Positions 33,972-42,648 of a stretch of DNA of 64,000 nucleotides are shown here, in pieces. Made by a program: the position numbers and the translations under genes. A model generated the notes under the pieces. It worked only from the letters and a program-made list of their open reading frames with translations, was not told the DNA's origin and ran no database searches. The stretch is from assembly GCA_965198865.1 (NCBI GenBank), contig CBDAQA010000022.1, forward strand, positions 248,001 through 312,000, read 5' to 3'. This DNA comes from CBDAQA01 sp965198865 (GTDB taxonomy: Bacteria > Planctomycetota > Phycisphaerae > Tepidisphaerales > Tepidisphaeraceae). Numbering within the stretch: the first letter of the stretch is position 1; each line of letters begins with the position of its first letter.

Positions 33972-35117
33972 TTGAGCCACCCGTGGTTCCCGCTCGTACC
34001 GAAGCATATGCCCGTCCCGGACGAACATCACGACCATCCAAACGGGGCGACACCCTTCTTCGGACTCACGGCGTCCGAGATGGATGCCGCCGCGCAGGCG
34101 TTGGGCTGGCCGAAGTTCCGGGGGAAGCAGCTGCGCGACTGGGTTCACGTCAAGGATGTGACAGATCCCGCACGCATGACGAACCTGTCGGCTCGCGATC
34201 GGGCGACGGTCGCCCAGCGGTTCTCGTTTGGCAACGCGTCGATCGTCCGGCAGCAACTCAGCGACGATGGAACCCTGAAGCTGCTGCTCGGCTGGCCCGA
34301 TGGATCGGAAGCCGAAACGGTGATGATCCCGGATGGCGATCGCCGGACGGCGTGCGTCAGCTCGCAGGTCGGTTGCCCGGTCGGCTGCAAGTTCTGCGCG
34401 AGCGGCATGGACGGCGTGAAGCGCAGCCTGACTGCCGCCCAGATCGTCGAGCAGGTGATCGCGCTCAACAGGGCGATGACCGACGGGGGCCGCGTCAACC
34501 AGATCGTGTTCATGGGCATGGGCGAGCCGTTGGCGAACTACGCCAACCTGATGCAGGCGATCCACGTCCTGCACGACCCGGGCTGCCTGAACATCGGGGC
34601 CCGGCGGATCACCGTGTCGACCGTCGGCGTGCCGGCGAAGATGCGGCAGTTGGCCGAGGAGGAACTGCCGCTCAACCTCGCCATCAGCCTGCACGCGCCC
34701 AACGAGCCGTTGCGGAAGCAGCTGATCCCATGGGCCGAGCACTTCGCCCTGGACGACATCCTCGACGCCGGGCGGTACTACTTCGATCAGACCGGCCGAG
34801 AGATCACCCTGGAGTACATCCTGCTGTCAGAGGTGAACGACCGGCCCGAGCACGCGAAAGAGTTGGTCCGCGTCTGCCGGACGCTAAGGGCCAACGTCAA
34901 CCTGATCCGATACAACGAGGTGGACACCCTGCCGTTCGGCCGCCCGACGGCGGCGGCGGTGGTGACGTTCCAGGAGATCCTGCGGCGCGGTGGGGTGAAC
35001 GCCCACGTCCGCCGGAGCCGGGGACGCGACATCGACGCCGCCTGTGGGCAGTTGCGGCGGAAGGAACAGGCAGGCCGTGAACAGCAGCAACTGGTCTCGC
35101 TCGGCACGCCGCGGTGA
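33972..35117 (+). CDS. rlmN: 23S rRNA/tRNA adenine-C2 methyltransferase
   Basis: A 381-residue radical-SAM enzyme that methylates C2 of A2503 in 23S rRNA and A37 in some tRNAs. S-S-Q-V-G-C-P-V-G-C-K-F-C-A-S-G near 131-146 has the C-x3-C-x2-C cluster motif; F-M-G-M-G-E-P-L-A-N and L-A-I-S-L-H-A-P follow as expected. The C-terminal G-R-D-I-D-A-A-C-G-Q-L holds the mechanistic Cys. The TTG start at 33972 has GGAGAGGAAA upstream; an in-frame ATG lies at 34008. Confidence 0.95.
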   Translation: MSHPWFPLVPKHMPVPDEHHDHPNGATPFFGLTASEMDAAAQALGWPKFRGKQLRDWVHVKDVTDPARMTNLSARDRATVAQRFSFGNASIVRQQLSDDGTLKLLLGWPDGSEAETVMIPDGDRRTACVSSQVGCPVGCKFCASGMDGVKRSLTAAQIVEQVIALNRAMTDGGRVNQIVFMGMGEPLANYANLMQAIHVLHDPGCLNIGARRITVSTVGVPAKMRQLAEEELPLNLAISLHAPNEPLRKQLIPWAEHFALDDILDAGRYYFDQTGREITLEYILLSEVNDRPEHAKELVRVCRTLRANVNLIRYNEVDTLPFGRPTAAAVVTFQEILRRGGVNAHVRRSRGRDIDAACGQLRRKEQAGREQQQLVSLGTPR

Positions 35118-35138
35118 GGACCCCAATCACGGTAGTGA

Positions 35139-35276
35139 CCAACAGAGCCAGGCCGTGTCTGCCCGTGGCCGCCGCAGGTCGCGTCTCGCGCAGGGACTCT
35201 GGTTCTGTTCGTCCACGCCGCCGGCGCTAGACACAAGCTTCGCCCGTTACGGGACGGCACGGCCCGGCTCTGTCGG
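35139..35276. repeat. MITE-like inverted-repeat element, copy C
   Basis: A 138-base element with imperfect 28-base inverted ends (35139-35166, 35249-35276) and an inner GCGTCTCGCGC / GCGCTAGACAC pair matching copy B. It starts 21 bases after rlmN and stops four bases before the prepilin motif codons, so it occupies the place where the 5' end of the pseudopilin gene should be. Confidence 0.72.
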
Positions 35277-36192
35277 ACAGCGTCGCGCGTTCACCCTCAT
35301 CGAACTGATGGTGCTGCTCGGGATCGTCGGGGTGATGGCCAGCATCTTCCTGCCGTACGTCGAGCGGACCCGGGAGTCGGACCGGCGGGCCCGGTGCTAC
35401 GACAACCTCATGCGACTGTCCGCGGGCCTGCGCGACTACGCCGCCGCCAACGGGCATTGCTATCCCGCCACCCGCGCTGGAGTGGGGCAGACCGGCTACG
35501 ACTGCTTCACCGGTCCGGACGATTCGAACCCCTTCGCCCCGACGTCCGCCGTCCGACCGAACGACGTGACGGCGTCGCTTTGGTTGCTCGTCCGGCTCGA
35601 CCTCGCCACGCCGCGCGATTTTGTCTGCCCCAGCACCGATGACGCGGCCGACCCCTTGACCGGCGTGGCCGGCCATGGCGTGTCGCGACAGCGACGGGGA
35701 AACTTCCGGTCGCCGGAATGCTTGAGCTACTCGTACGCCTCACCCTTCAGCACGGCGCCCGGCTACCGGCTGAACGACACACGGCCGCCGGAGTTCGCCC
35801 TGATTGCCGACCGGAACCCCGGCGCGACCGCTGCCGTGCCGGCATCCGACGCTGGCCCCTTGGACCTCTCAATTGCCAACTCGGCGAACCATCACCGGTC
35901 GGGGCAGAACGTCCTCTACGCCGACGGACACGCCGAGTTCTCCGCCACCTGTTACTGCGGGCGATTGGGCGATAACATCTACACTGCGCTGCGGCGTGGT
36001 GTCGGCGCGACGTCGAACCCGTCGGGGTGGCCAGACGCTGATGCCCGAGGAGTGGCCGGGCGCGATGTCGCGCCGGCGTCGGAGGCCGATAGCTATCTTG
36101 TCCCCACGCAAGCCGACCGCGATTTATCATCCTGGTGTGCCCATCCGACCCCGGCTGTCCCGCGGTACGGTAACGATCATCGCAACTGGTGA
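35155..36192 (+). CDS. Type II secretion/type IV pseudopilin-like protein
   Basis: The motif R-R-A-F-T-L-I-E-L-M-V-L-L-G-I-V-G-V-M-A begins at 35283 and is the prepilin peptidase site plus hydrophobic helix. The rest (about 290 residues) is a DUF1559-like pseudopilin: conserved N-L-M-R-L-S-A-G-L-R-D-Y, several Cys, and N-V-L-Y-A-D-G-H-A-E-F, the H-x9-DG-like tail. No normal start lies close to the motif. The best in-frame start is the GTG at 35155, inside the inverted-repeat element, giving an unusual 43-residue leader. The original 5' end was probably replaced by the element, so the gene may be impaired. Confidence 0.7.
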   Translation: MSARGRRRSRLAQGLWFCSSTPPALDTSFARYGTARPGSVGQRRAFTLIELMVLLGIVGVMASIFLPYVERTRESDRRARCYDNLMRLSAGLRDYAAANGHCYPATRAGVGQTGYDCFTGPDDSNPFAPTSAVRPNDVTASLWLLVRLDLATPRDFVCPSTDDAADPLTGVAGHGVSRQRRGNFRSPECLSYSYASPFSTAPGYRLNDTRPPEFALIADRNPGATAAVPASDAGPLDLSIANSANHHRSGQNVLYADGHAEFSATCYCGRLGDNIYTALRRGVGATSNPSGWPDADARGVAGRDVAPASEADSYLVPTQADRDLSSWCAHPTPAVPRYGNDHRNW

Positions 36193-36438
36193 AATGGGTC
36201 GGCCTTACAGATTGTGACGGGCGGCGAAGCCGTTTTCCCGCTGGCACAAAGCGGGCGAATCAGGTACAGATGGCCGCGTAGTTGGGCGATGAGGAAGCGG
36301 GTTGACGCCGCGGCCGTAGGGCCGCGTCGGCCGTGCCGGTGTGGTTGACATTCGTGTGGTCGGCTCGCCGTCCCAGACGTTGAGCTGTCCGATGCGGGTC
36401 GCCTCGGACGCACCGACTTCCTTACGGAGAGACCAGGC

Positions 36439-37278
36439 GTGAGATATTCGTTTCACGGGAAAGTCCGAGCGACGGGGCAGCAGGTCGACGGGTACGTCGA
36501 AGCTGAAACGTCGACGGAAGCGATCGACCGCCTTGCCGACCAGGGAATCATTGGCGTCTACTCCGTTCGTGCAGAGCCCAAGCAGCCCCGCAACGCCGTC
36601 CTCGTCGCCGGCACGCCAGAGTTCGAGCGGGCCCTCCTTGAGTCCACCGAGACTGGCAGGCTGAAGCGGCGGTCGCTTCCCGCACCGACGCGCTCCCCCC
36701 TCCCCCTCGCCGAGCAGGCCGTCCCGCTCCCGGCCCCCGTTGAGCCCCCGCCTGCCGCGGCGGCCGCGCCGGTGCCCGGCGTGAGCGATGGTGCCATGCT
36801 CCAGCTGGTCGACAAGCTGTCGATCCTGATCGGGCAGATGCAGAAGTTCCTGGACCGCCCGGCCCAGGTCATCTACCAGACCGGTGGTGGCGGCGGTCGC
36901 GAGGGCGGCGGCAGGGGCGGCAAGCGGCCGTCGTCGCGCAACATCAGCGACGCCCAGAACAGCACGCTGAAGGACATCTTCCAGAACAACCTGGACCTCC
37001 GCAGAAGCCTTCAGAAGCTGGCCGAAACGGTCACCCCCGCAGCCGAGGTGGCGGCCACAAACGGATCGGTCGCCCCATCACCGGTCGGCGAGACGAGTAC
37101 GGACGAGCCGCCGTCGCCGCCGGGCGGGGGGGCGCCGATCGATGCCCAGGGGTCGACGTCCTTCGACGACGCGCCGGTTGCCAGTGCATCCGAGGTATCG
37201 CACGACGATCCGGGGCACGAGCTGTCGATGCACGTCCTCGAGGAGGAGCACGAGCGGCACGCCCAGCCGGCCGCCTAA
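36439..37278 (+). CDS. GspF-N-like protein, paralogue 1
   Basis: A 279-residue protein starting with GTG. Residues 1-46 (Y-S-F-H-G-K-V-R-A-T-G-Q-Q-V-D-G-Y-V-E-A, then E-A-I-D-R-L-A-D-Q-G-I-I) resemble the N-terminal segment of GspF/PilC platform proteins. A Pro/Ala-rich linker (80-114) leads to a helix at 117-139, a Gly-rich basic stretch (149-165) and the motif N-S-T-L-K-D-I-F-Q-N-N-L-D-L-R-R-S-L-Q (174-192). The tail is disordered. There is no membrane segment, so it is not a GspF. It shares this layout with the protein at 38054. Likely an adaptor; function unknown. Confidence 0.65.
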   Translation: MRYSFHGKVRATGQQVDGYVEAETSTEAIDRLADQGIIGVYSVRAEPKQPRNAVLVAGTPEFERALLESTETGRLKRRSLPAPTRSPLPLAEQAVPLPAPVEPPPAAAAAPVPGVSDGAMLQLVDKLSILIGQMQKFLDRPAQVIYQTGGGGGREGGGRGGKRPSSRNISDAQNSTLKDIFQNNLDLRRSLQKLAETVTPAAEVAATNGSVAPSPVGETSTDEPPSPPGGGAPIDAQGSTSFDDAPVASASEVSHDDPGHELSMHVLEEEHERHAQPAA

Positions 37279-38053
37279 TTCGGCCTTGCCGGCCGGACAG
37301 TGTTTCCTCAACCCCGCGTTCCGCCCGCAACAGCGGCACCCGCCGCCGAATCCCTACAGGCTGGGCATATATTTTCTAACGAGCCGAACACTTTAGGTCG
37401 CCCTCGGCGACCTGGCGCGGGTAGTCTGTCTTGTCGGCATCGAGTGAACGGTGCCCGACGGGTCCGCTGGAGACGCGCGATGGTCGGTTTTGATTTGGGT
37501 GACGTCGACCCCTGGGTGCCGTTCCTCGCCGAGCTGCGTCAGGCGCAGATGGGCGACCCAGTCGAGGTCTGGTTGCTCGGGCAGGCCGGCGACCGCCAAA
37601 CCACTGTCCCGACGAACCAAGCGGTTGATGTGCCGGCGAGCGTTCGCCACCTCGGTCAGGCAGATTCGCACCCGATTCCCGTCCAACGTGTGAGCCGGTC
37701 GGAGCGCGCAAACGCAAGCCCCAGAGGCGGGCGGGTCGCTTCGGTCCGATTTCCCGCCGAGGGTGACGGGCGAGCCCCGGACGCTTGATCCGATAACCCT
37801 AAACTTCCGTCGCAAGCCCCACTTAGATTTGAGCCCGCGACAACGGATCGCTACACCTGAGCCGCCGCGCTTCCCCCGCGGTTGATGTTGACCGAAGGGG
37901 CCGGCCCAGGCCGGTCGGCCGGCCGCCGAGCCGGTAGAAATCCCCACCGTTCCGGCTCGCGCTCGATCCGCCGGAGTGAGTTCGTCGTACCACCTGACGG
38001 GGCCTTCGTTGTGGCGGCCGGGACGGGGCGACCTTTAGCAGCGGGAAACTATC
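37279..38053. other. 775-base gap with no assignable gene
   Basis: Both strands are open for about 300 bases around 37,480-37,790 with coding-like third-position GC. The plus frame starts M-V-G-F-D-L-G-D-V-D-P-W-V-P-F-L; the minus frame contains E-V-A-N-A-R-R-H-I-N-R-L-V-R-R. I recognise neither and cannot choose. The last 100 bases should hold the promoter and the ribosome site (GCAGCGGGAA) of the next gene. Confidence 0.35.
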
Positions 38054-38926
38054 GTGCGTTACCTGTTCCGCGGAATGGTCCGAGACTCCGCCCGCCCCGT
38101 GGAGGGGCACGTCGAGGCGGCGACGCCGGACGAGGCGTACAACGCGCTGTCCCAGAACGGCGTCATCACCGAATCCCTGCTGCCCGACCCCAAGCCCCTC
38201 AACCTGAACGAGGAACTGCCCTCGGCCCCGCGGTTCGCCGACGCCCTTGAGAGCGCGTTCGACTCCAGCAGCAGCCAAGTCGATTTCGACGCGCTGAACG
38301 AGCGCTACCACGGCAAGAAGGTTTGGGTCATCGATCGAGACAAGATCCGTCGGCGGGTCGCGCAAGTGGTCGACGCCGCCCTGGCCCTTTCGCACCTGCA
38401 CGATGAGGGTGCCGGGCAGACGCGCGAGCGCGTGAACTCCGCCATCCAGGCGATGTTCAACGACAACCGCAACCTGGCCAGCGAGCGGAACGCCGACAGC
38501 GTCGCCGGCGTGCGGTTCAACGCGGGGTCCGAGCGCGGGTTCGTCGCGCCGCCTCCGCCGCCCCCTCCCCCGCCGGCCGCCCGCGTCGCCCCGTACCTCC
38601 CCAGCAATGGGAACGGGAACGGCAATGGAAATGGTAACGGTGCCAGCCATGCGGCGTTCGAGTCGCAGCTGGCCCGCATGGCCCAGATGGTCAAGCAGGC
38701 CGAGTCGGCGCTTGCCGCCATCACAGCCGCTGCCCGCAACGGGGGGTTCGGTGGTGGCGGTGGCGGCGGAGGCGGGGGCCGGCGACGCTCCGCGGCGCGG
38801 GCCGGAGGAAGGTCGGAGGAGCAGAACGGCGTCCTGCTCGAGATCTTCAAGAGCAACCTGTCCCTCATCCGAGGCATGCAGGAATCGTCCGCGCCTGCCG
38901 CTGCTGCCTCACCAGCGGGCGAATAG
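38054..38926 (+). CDS. GspF-N-like protein, paralogue 2
   Basis: A 290-residue protein starting with GTG. Residues 1-42 repeat the GspF-like N-terminus (Y-L-F-R-G-M-V-R...V-E-G-H-V-E-A...E-A-Y-N-A-L-S-Q-N-G-V-I). A helical middle (82-145, I-D-R-D-K-I-R-R-R-V-A-Q-V-V-D) is not in paralogue 1. Then come a run of nine prolines (166-174), an N-G repeat (185-196), a helix (201-228), ten glycines (233-242), a basic patch and Q-N-G-V-L-L-E-I-F-K-S-N-L-S-L-I-R-G-M-Q (257-276). The shared ends suggest a common partner, perhaps the actin-like protein encoded next. No membrane segment. Confidence 0.65.
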   Translation: MRYLFRGMVRDSARPVEGHVEAATPDEAYNALSQNGVITESLLPDPKPLNLNEELPSAPRFADALESAFDSSSSQVDFDALNERYHGKKVWVIDRDKIRRRVAQVVDAALALSHLHDEGAGQTRERVNSAIQAMFNDNRNLASERNADSVAGVRFNAGSERGFVAPPPPPPPPPAARVAPYLPSNGNGNGNGNGNGASHAAFESQLARMAQMVKQAESALAAITAAARNGGFGGGGGGGGGGRRRSAARAGGRSEEQNGVLLEIFKSNLSLIRGMQESSAPAAAASPAGE

Positions 38927-39353
38927 CAGAGGCGTTCCACGTGTCGGGGCATCCGACCCGTCGCCACGTTTTCGTCGCTCCCTAAACAGACGATTCACTG
39001 TGGGGTCGCGTGTGGCACGGTGCTGTGGTCGAATGGGCACCAGGATAGACGCCGTGCCTCCCGACCGTTACATTCCGCACAATCCGCGCGGGACGTTGGG
39101 TCGACAAAGCTGTCGCATCCGGTAACATCCGCGCGACTACCGACGGCATGGAACCTGTCCCTCAGGTCAAGGCCGCTTCGGTTTTGGTCGAACTGGAATA
39201 AACGGCGGACGTTCCCGCTGACCTCGCGGCAGGGTGTGACCCCCGCCGTCATCCCCCACACAACCCCGCCGCGACAGCGGCCCGCCAGCGGTGGACCCGC
39301 CGAGGCAAAACAACCCCCGTCACCCCAGCGGTGACCCACTGGAGTTCCTGACC
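38927..39353. other. 427-base leader of the actin-like gene
   Basis: No ORF with coding character. Short complementary words occur (for example CAGCGGTGACCC near the start codon and GGTGTGACCC near 39233), but no clear terminator or promoter could be fixed. A long untranslated leader for the actin-like gene is possible. GGAG at 39341-39344 is its ribosome site. Confidence 0.35.
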
Positions 39354-40466
39354 ATGAGCGAATCGAAGATCAAGCCCCAGGCCGGCAAGCCCATCCTGAG
39401 CAAGAACGACATGGACGACGGGATGACCGACGACGTCATGCTGCTCGGCATCGACTTGGGCACCAGCCGCAGCTCGATCGTGTCCCTCTCGGGCACCCGC
39501 AAGACCGTCGAGAGCTACGTCGGTTACCCCAAGGACGCCGTCTCGCGCAAGATGTTGAAGACCGACATGCTGTTCGGCAAGGCCGCCCTCGACAACCGCC
39601 TCGCCGTCGAGCTGTTCCGCCCGCTCGAGAAGGGCGTCATCAAGGGCACCTACGAGGGTGCCGACGGCGGGACCGAGGACACGGGCAAGAAGAACCTGAC
39701 CGCCGCCCAGGATTTGATCCGCCACCTAGTCGACCTGGCCGACCCCGGTCGCGACCAGCTGATCTACGGCGTGGTCGGCGTCCCCGCGCTGGCGACGGCC
39801 AAGAACAAGACCGCCATCATCGAGATCACCAAGGACATCTTCGACAGCGTTATGATCGTCTCGGAGCCGTTCACCGTCGCCTACGGCATGGAGCGGATGA
39901 GCGACATCCTCGTGATCGATATCGGTGCCGGCACGACCGACCTGTGCCGGATGCACGGCACCGTCCCCGGCCCCGAGGACGAGATCAGCTTCACGATCGC
40001 CGGCGACGCGGTCGACACCAAGCTGTTCGAGCTGATCAAGGCCAAGTTCCCCGAGTGCCAGCTCACGCAGAACATGTGCAAGGCGTTCAAGGAGCAGTAC
40101 GGGTACTGCAACGACAGCACGACGAAGATCGAGGTGATGATCCCCGTCAAGGGCCGCCCGACGCCGCACGACATCACGGACGTGATGAAGCAGGCCTGCG
40201 AGATCCTGGTCGACCCGATCTGCGAGGCGTGCCGGACGCTGATCAGCGGGTTCAACCCGGAGTTCCAGGACCGCCTTCGCAACAACATCCTGCTCGCCGG
40301 TGGTGGCGGCACGATGCGCGGCCTGAACCTCCGCGTCGAGGCCGGTCTGGCCGACCTGGGCTCGGTCAAGGTGAACGTCGTCGATGAGCCGGTGTACGCG
40401 GGTGCCAATGGTGCCCTGCAGCTGGCGGTCGACATGCCGGGCGAGTACTGGCAGCAGCTGAAGTAA
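39354..40466 (+). CDS. MamK-like bacterial actin
   Basis: A 370-residue actin-superfamily ATPase. After a 28-residue polar extension come phosphate-1 L-G-I-D-L-G-T-S-R-S (31-40), phosphate-2 I-D-I-G-A-G-T-T-D-L (188-197) and the adenosine motif L-L-A-G-G-G-G-T-M-R-G (313-323). G-T-V-P-G-P-E-D (202-209), V-G-Y-P-K-D (56-61), V-V-G-V-P-A (140-145) and the ending Y-W-Q-Q-L-K match MamK, the magnetosome-aligning filament protein, better than MreB, ParM or FtsA. I chose the ATG at 39354; the frame is open to 39291. No magnetosome genes are visible. It should form cytoplasmic filaments, perhaps with the two upstream paralogues. Confidence 0.85.
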   Translation: MSESKIKPQAGKPILSKNDMDDGMTDDVMLLGIDLGTSRSSIVSLSGTRKTVESYVGYPKDAVSRKMLKTDMLFGKAALDNRLAVELFRPLEKGVIKGTYEGADGGTEDTGKKNLTAAQDLIRHLVDLADPGRDQLIYGVVGVPALATAKNKTAIIEITKDIFDSVMIVSEPFTVAYGMERMSDILVIDIGAGTTDLCRMHGTVPGPEDEISFTIAGDAVDTKLFELIKAKFPECQLTQNMCKAFKEQYGYCNDSTTKIEVMIPVKGRPTPHDITDVMKQACEILVDPICEACRTLISGFNPEFQDRLRNNILLAGGGGTMRGLNLRVEAGLADLGSVKVNVVDEPVYAGANGALQLAVDMPGEYWQQLK

Positions 40467-40510
40467 AAGCGACTGCGGGCAACAGCTCGCAAGCCGTGCT
40501 AGTACGACGT

Positions 40511-40539
40511 GCGGAGCCGGGCGAATTGCCCGGCTCCGC
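40511..40539 (+). terminator. Hairpin after actin-like gene
   Basis: A perfect 12-base stem (GCGGAGCCGGGC / GCCCGGCTCCGC) with a GAATT loop, followed by TTCGTTCGT. It lies 45 bases after the actin-like stop codon and before the Rpn-type gene; it lacks a pure T run, so termination is likely but not certain. Confidence 0.6.
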
Positions 40540-41117
40540 TTCGTTCGTCTGGGAGGGAACCCGTGCCCAAGCCCTTCGACGCCAGCACCAAGGAGCTGTT
40601 CCACCGCTACCCGCGGGACTGGCTCACGCTGATCGGCTGGCCGGTGCCGTCGGCCGATGGGCAGATGTCGATCGTGGACAGCGACCTGGCAACGGTGTCG
40701 CGGACGGCCGACAAGCTGCTCCGCGTCGATGGCGTCGCCACGCCGTACATCGCGCACTTCGAGTTCCAGTCGAACCGCGATCCGACGCTCGACTGGCGGA
40801 TGTTGCAGTACAACGTCCTGGCTCGCATCCAGCACGAGAGGCCCGTCCGCAGCGTGGCCATCCTGTTCAAGCCCGAGGCGGGCGTTGGTGTGACCGGCCG
40901 ATTCTAGGAACAATTCGACGCGGAGTCGTGGCTGGAGTTCGGCTATCGCCGCATCAACCTGTGGGAATTGACGACCGATCTGCTGCTGAAGGGGCCGCTC
41001 GGCACGCTGCCGCTGGCACCGCTCACGGTGTCGGAGTCGCGCGCTCGGTCGGTCGTTCAGCCCATCGGCAAGCGCCTGAAGACCGAGTTGCCAATCGGTC
41101 AGGTGGCCGACGTGCTA

Positions 41118-42303
41118 AATAGCCTTGCGCGATTAGTGCAAACCCGATTCTCATGCTGCCTGCCGTCGCTGTGCGTTGGCTGCGGCGTGGTTCCGGTTCT
41201 CGATCCACTGCCACACGGCAGCCATCAGCGACTCGATCGTCGCGTGTCGGTGGTTCCGCGTCACGTCGGCATGCAGGTCGCGCCACAGCCGTTCGATCCT
41301 GTTGTGGTCCGGGCAGTACGGCGGCAAGAAGTGCAGTCGGATCCGCTCGCCGCGCTCGGCCATCCACGCCTGCACCTGTTGGCTCGAGTGGATCCTGAAG
41401 TTGTCCAGCACGACGTGGATCGCCGTCGCCTTCGGGTGGGTCCGCAGCAGCCGCGCCAGCGTCTCGATGAACAGCTGGCTGTTCTTGCTGTCGCCGGCCA
41501 CGCACGTCGTCCGGCCGGTGGCCACGTCCAGCGCCCCGCACACGTACCGCTTCTTGTTGGTGCCGGGCGTCGGGACCGTCTTCTGCGTGCCGCGGTTCAC
41601 CCAGTCGGGGCCGATCTTGGGGTTCAGGTGGACGTCGACCTCGTCCAGGTAGAACGCCACCTCGCCCGGCCCGATCCCGGCCAACGCCCGGCGGATCGCC
41701 GCCAACCGCCGGTTCTTCGCACCCTGGGGCCACGGGCAGCCAACCGTCGGCTTGGGCCGGCCCAGCCGCGCGCCGATCCTCTGCAACGCCCGGCTCATCG
41801 TCCCCGGGTGCACCCGCGTGCCGGCTCGCTCGGCCATCACCTCCACGAGCAACTCCTGCGTCCACGTCGGCCGCGCGAACCCGTGGTCGGTCGGCTGGGT
41901 GTCCACCACCCCGTACAGGTCCGCGAGGAACGCGTCGTCCAGCTTCACCTGCCCGTTGTCCTCCCGCCGGTCGTGCAGGCCCGCCACCCCGTGGTCGCGG
42001 AACCGGCCGGTGACCCGGTCGACCCACGACGCCGAGCACCCGACGCCGCGGGCGATCACCCCACGGGGCTCTTGCTCCGCCCACAGCAGGACGATCTGGC
42101 ACCGCATGGCCAGCCCCTTGTCGGGCGTCCGGCGGCGCAGCTTGCGGAGTTGATGCTTGACCTTCGACTTGACCCGGCTGACGATCTTCGGCACGCGAGG
42201 CTCCTTCTTTGGTGGTTCTTCACAAACGCACCGTAGGAAGGACGCCTCGCGTTTTCATTGTGACGGCAGCACTTACAGCGGCGCGCACTCGCGCAAGGCT
42301 ATT
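41118..42303. mobile_element. Complete IS630-family insertion sequence
   Basis: A 1186-base element with perfect 15-base terminal inverted repeats (AATAGCCTTGCGCGA), flanked by a TA dinucleotide on each side (41116-41117, 42304-42305), the target duplication of IS630/Tc1/mariner elements. It holds one intact transposase gene on the minus strand. The sharp ends and intact gene suggest a recent, possibly active, insertion. Confidence 0.92.
41151..42194 (-). CDS. IS630-family transposase
   Basis: A 347-residue DDE transposase. The N-terminal third is a helix-turn-helix DNA-binding region (G-V-I-A-R-G-V-G-C-S-A-S-W-V-D-R-V). The catalytic triad is readable: first Asp in F-Y-L-D-E-V-D-V, second in V-V-L-D-N-F-R-I-H, and Glu in D-H-N-R-I-E-R-L-W, with the spacing of IS630 enzymes. 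No frameshift or stop. It would cut and paste the element at TA sites. Confidence 0.93.
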   Translation of the reverse strand: MPKIVSRVKSKVKHQLRKLRRRTPDKGLAMRCQIVLLWAEQEPRGVIARGVGCSASWVDRVTGRFRDHGVAGLHDRREDNGQVKLDDAFLADLYGVVDTQPTDHGFARPTWTQELLVEVMAERAGTRVHPGTMSRALQRIGARLGRPKPTVGCPWPQGAKNRRLAAIRRALAGIGPGEVAFYLDEVDVHLNPKIGPDWVNRGTQKTVPTPGTNKKRYVCGALDVATGRTTCVAGDSKNSQLFIETLARLLRTHPKATAIHVVLDNFRIHSSQQVQAWMAERGERIRLHFLPPYCPDHNRIERLWRDLHADVTRNHRHATIESLMAAVWQWIENRNHAAANAQRRQAA

Positions 42304-42648
42304 TAGAATACACCCGGTGCCTGCTAGGGGTGCGTTTCGGCGAGTTGCAGAAGGAGCTGATTATGCCCACGTCGCTCAACAAGCTGATCGAAGAGAACTC
42401 GTGGACCTACAAGCAGACCGTCGAGAAGGGTCGCATGGCAGGCCTCGCCGAGGGCCTCGCCGAGGGCCTCGCCGAGGGCCGGCACGCGCAGCTGATCGAG
42501 CAGGGCACCGACAAGTTCGGCCCGCCCGACGAGTTCGTGGTGGAGCGGATCCGCGGCGTGACCGACATTGATGAGCTCCGCCAGATGGGCCGCCGGCTGC
42601 TTCGCGTCGACCGTTGGGACGACCTGTTCACCGCCGACTGAACGCCGC

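Larger units (their letters stand above)
40563..42641 (+). pseudogene. Rpn/PD-(D/E)XK family nuclease gene, broken by stop and IS
   Basis: The GTG at 40563 (after GGGAGGG) opens a Rpn/DUF4351-type protein: A-D-K-L-L-R-V then H-F-E-F-Q-S-N-R-D give the D...E-x-Q nuclease core. The frame meets TAG at 40905-40907, then resumes E-Q-F-D-A-E-S-W-L-E-F-G-Y-R. At 41116 a TA target is duplicated around a complete IS630 element. Joining the flanks reads D-V-L-E-Y-T-R-C-L-L-G-V in the same frame and continues to 42641, including three copies of G-L-A-E from a 12-base tandem repeat near 42440. The family promotes recombination in E. coli (RpnA). Confidence 0.8.

Noticed and set aside
39354..40466. MreB or PilM as identity of the actin-like protein
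   Set aside because: No mreC/mreD or pilNOPQ neighbours, and the G-T-V-P-G-P-E-D and C-terminal segments fit MamK better.
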